Origin: a bacterium
Lineage (GTDB): Bacteria; Electryoneota; RPQS01
Assembly: GCA_028711875.1 (NCBI GenBank)
Contig: JAQTRJ010000012.1
Location: 1-6,285, forward strand
Reading direction: 5' to 3'
DNA: 6,285 nucleotides
Below, piece after piece: positions 4,817-6,285 of this stretch. A model generated the notes under the pieces. The model was not told where the DNA came from, made no database searches, and saw only the letters and a program-made list of their open reading frames with translations. Each line of letters opens with the position of its first letter. The first letter of the stretch is position 1. Made by a program: the position numbers and the translations under genes.

Positions 4817-5065
4817 CGAACGCTCCGCGTCACCTCCGTTCCCGATAGCGCTGCGCTCGTCGTGGATGACCAGGAGCTGGGTGTGCGCACGCCGGTGACG
4901 GTGGTTCTCGAAGCGGGCTTGCATCACCTGCAGGCGCGCTGGCCGGACGGGCGCCGCGCGTATAAGAATATCCGCATTGATCCCTCGGAATCTCAATCCG
5001 ACGTTATTCTGCGGCCCGTGACCTACGAGAAATTCACTCGGCCGCCGCAGGAGACTGAACAATGA
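4817..5065 (+). pseudogene. Second PEGA domain, in frame behind the TGA (3' part of the same gene)
   Basis: This is the same frame as the upstream PEGA gene, with no further stop for 82 codons until TGA 5063-5065. The translation starts RTLRVTSVPDSAALVVDD, continues with GVRTPVTVVLEAGLHHLQARWPDG, and ends its domain at SDVILRPVT. This is a textbook PEGA domain: paired strands, a TP turn, a G-H turn and a final V-x-L strand. The only internal starts (for example GTG 4862, lacking a ribosome site) would delete the first strand, so independent expression of a folded domain is unlikely. A TGG-to-TGA change at 4814-4816 would explain the break, since Trp fits after HDWQ. Options are a real nonsense mutation, a sequencing error, or partial UGA readthrough. 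The end overlaps the next gene by four bases. Confidence 0.75.
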
Positions 5066-5442
5066 AGCGGGAGCTTCTGCGCATCGAGCCGGTCAGCGCC
5101 ACGCGGGTCGGCTTCTTTGTTGGTTTGGCCGCCGGAGTGGTGTTCTGGATTCTGGAATTGCTGCTCATGAAGCTGCTGTCCGGAGCCGGCGGCGAGGCGA
5201 TGCTCCCGCCGGGCGGAAAAGATCTTCTGGGACTCGGCGCGGTTGGCGTGATGGGAATGGCCGTGATTTCCAGTCTGCTGTTCTCGCTCCTCTTCGCCGT
5301 GTTCGGCGGTCTGCTCGCCGTCTTCTACAATCTGGCCGCCCGCTTCTTCGGGGGGTTCGAAATCTGTGTCAGCGATGCCGAAGCCGAACCCGCGCCTCCG
5401 ACCCACACGACCGACAATCCCGACGATAATTCCTATGACTGA
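5062..5442 (+). CDS. DUF3566-like small membrane protein
   Basis: The product has 126 residues from ATG 5062 to TGA 5440-5442. AGGAG (5049-5053) lies eight bases upstream and the start overlaps the PEGA stop as ATGA, so the start is well supported. Two hydrophobic regions are visible: about 16-39 (VGFFVGLAAGVVFWILELLLM) and a long one at about 57-91 (GLGAVGVMGMAVISSLL...GGLLAVFYNL). NLAARFFGGFEICVSD (90-105) closes the domain. The opening IEPVSATRVGFFVGLAAG, the two helices and the ending 'YNLAA..GG.E..' match my memory of DUF3566, known mainly from actinobacterial membrane proteins of unknown role. The tail after 105 is acidic, proline-rich and likely disordered. It is translationally coupled to the PEGA gene and overlaps gltX by eight bases. 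Confidence 0.88.
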   Translation: MKRELLRIEPVSATRVGFFVGLAAGVVFWILELLLMKLLSGAGGEAMLPPGGKDLLGLGAVGVMGMAVISSLLFSLLFAVFGGLLAVFYNLAARFFGGFEICVSDAEAEPAPPTHTTDNPDDNSYD

Positions 5443-6285
5443 CATTCGTGTTCGCTTTGCGCCCAGCCCCACCGGCTATCTTCACGTCGGGGGCGCGCGC
5501 ACGGCGATCTTCAACTATCTCTTTGCGCGCGCCGCAGGCGGAAAATTTGTGCTGCGCATCGAGGACACCGATCCCGTGCGGTCCCGCGGCGAACTCGCGC
5601 AGGTCATTCTCGACGGATTGCGCTGGCTCGGCATCGAGTCCGATGAGCCGGTGGTTTATCAATCCGATCATCAGGCTCGGTTCACCGAAGTCGCGCAGGA
5701 GCTGATTCGCCGCGGCCGCGCCTATCACGATTTTACGACTCCCGATGAGCTGGAACGGCTGCGAAAGGAATCGCAGGCGCGCCGCGAACCGATGTTCCGT
5801 TTCAAGGCGGATGCCGAGCGGGCGCGCGCCGAGGCGCCCGCGCGGATCGCGCGCGGCGAACCCTATGCCGTACGGTTTTCCGCCTCGGGAGACAACGTGC
5901 CGTGGGACGATCTGGTGCACGGTCCGATCGAGTTTCACGGCGATGAAATCGAGGATTTCGTGCTCCTCCGCAGCGACGGAACGCCCACCTATCATCTTTC
6001 CGTCGTCTGCGACGATCACGACATGGGAATCACCCATGTGCTGCGCGGCGACGATCACGTGTCCAATACGCCCAAGCAGATTCTGCTCTATCGCGCGATG
6101 GAGTGGCCGCCGCCGCGCTTCGGTCACGTTCCCCTGATTCTCGGCCCCGACAAGCAACGACTCTCCAAGCGCACCGGCGCGACCTCGGTGGGGGAATTCC
6201 AGACGCTGGGATTTTTGCCGCAGGCGCTGTTCAATTTCCTGACGCTGCTCGGCTGGTCGCCCGGCGCCGGCGACCGCGAGCTGTT
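5435..6285 (+). CDS. gltX: Glutamyl-tRNA synthetase, N-terminal 283 residues (3' end beyond window)
   Basis: The ATG at 5435 opens a frame that runs off the right edge without a stop. The translation begins MTDIRVRFAPSPTGYLHVGGARTA, the class I synthetase start with the HIGH-type motif as HVGG (17-20). Further conserved blocks are FVLRIEDTDP, YHLSVVCDDHDMGITHVLRGDDHVSNTPKQILLYRA, and the KMSKS-type loop RLSKR (242-246). The enzyme charges tRNA-Glu (and in some bacteria tRNA-Gln) with glutamate in the cytoplasm. Bacterial GluRS is usually about 460-500 residues, so roughly 60% is present. The segment YHDFTTPDELERLRK (97-111) has no cysteines, so the zinc site seen in E. coli-type GluRS (usually YxCFCT here) is absent. 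The ribosome site is weak, and the eight-base overlap with the DUF3566-like gene suggests translational coupling. Discriminating and non-discriminating types cannot be separated from this part. Confidence 0.97.
   Translation, partial: MTDIRVRFAPSPTGYLHVGGARTAIFNYLFARAAGGKFVLRIEDTDPVRSRGELAQVILDGLRWLGIESDEPVVYQSDHQARFTEVAQELIRRGRAYHDFTTPDELERLRKESQARREPMFRFKADAERARAEAPARIARGEPYAVRFSASGDNVPWDDLVHGPIEFHGDEIEDFVLLRSDGTPTYHLSVVCDDHDMGITHVLRGDDHVSNTPKQILLYRAMEWPPPRFGHVPLILGPDKQRLSKRTGATSVGEFQTLGFLPQALFNFLTLLGWSPGAGDREL

Noticed and set aside
4814..4860. TGA in the PEGA gene as a selenocysteine codon, with small hairpins downstream (TGACG/CGTCA and AGCG-CTG-CGCT)
   Set aside because: PEGA domains have no redox role, the stems are only 4-5 bp, and the residue expected at this linker position is not Cys or Sec.
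970..5442. Alternative genetic code with TGA read as an amino acid
   Set aside because: The permease, thioesterase and DUF3566-like genes all end properly at TGA; reading on would run into a terminator, a tRNA leader or gltX.
5369..6157. 262-codon - strand frame opposite gltX
   Set aside because: It is the antisense of highly conserved synthetase motifs; such long antisense frames are common in GC-rich genes.

Overview
The window looks like ordinary chromosomal DNA from a GC-rich bacterium with an outer membrane. The envelope inference rests on a complete LptF/LptG-family lipopolysaccharide-export permease. Both intact tRNA genes lack an encoded CCA tail, so CCA must be added after transcription. 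The code is standard: several genes end in TGA, and reading through those stops runs into tRNA leaders or a terminator. Phylum cannot be fixed from the sequence. The mix of PEGA, DUF3566-like and coiled-coil/beta proteins would suit a little-studied lineage such as the FCB assemblage, but that is a weak inference.

Left part (1-2154): the 3' end of a coiled-coil protein gene on the + strand converges on the LptF/LptG-family gene on the - strand. The two are separated by a strong bidirectional hairpin terminator (880-909). The 225-base gap also holds an imperfect direct repeat that duplicates the terminator's upstream flank.

Middle part (2155-3600): a serine-tRNA neighbourhood. tRNA-Ser(TGA) at 2284-2369 is followed by a small dimeric alpha/beta-barrel-type protein. 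Next comes a degenerate tRNA-Ser-like sequence at about 2813-2904 with a following hairpin, then a PaaI-like hotdog thioesterase, then intact tRNA-Ser(GCT) at 3502-3592. The degenerate copy and the GCT gene share their T-rich leader and the 5' third of the tRNA, so the first looks like a decayed duplicate.

Right part (3601-6285): an unrecognised six-helix membrane protein, then an intergenic region with a 21-base palindrome and a 9-bp hairpin. After that comes a tightly packed + strand cluster: a membrane-anchored PEGA protein broken by one in-frame TGA between its two PEGA domains, a DUF3566-like membrane protein (4-base overlap), and the 5' part of gltX (8-base overlap), which runs off the right edge.

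No CRISPR array, transposase, integrase, toxin-antitoxin pair or phage gene is visible. The two points most worth checking are the TGA inside the tandem PEGA gene and the tRNA-Ser relic, whose T-arm is still perfectly paired. I see no convincing evidence of a new multi-gene system.
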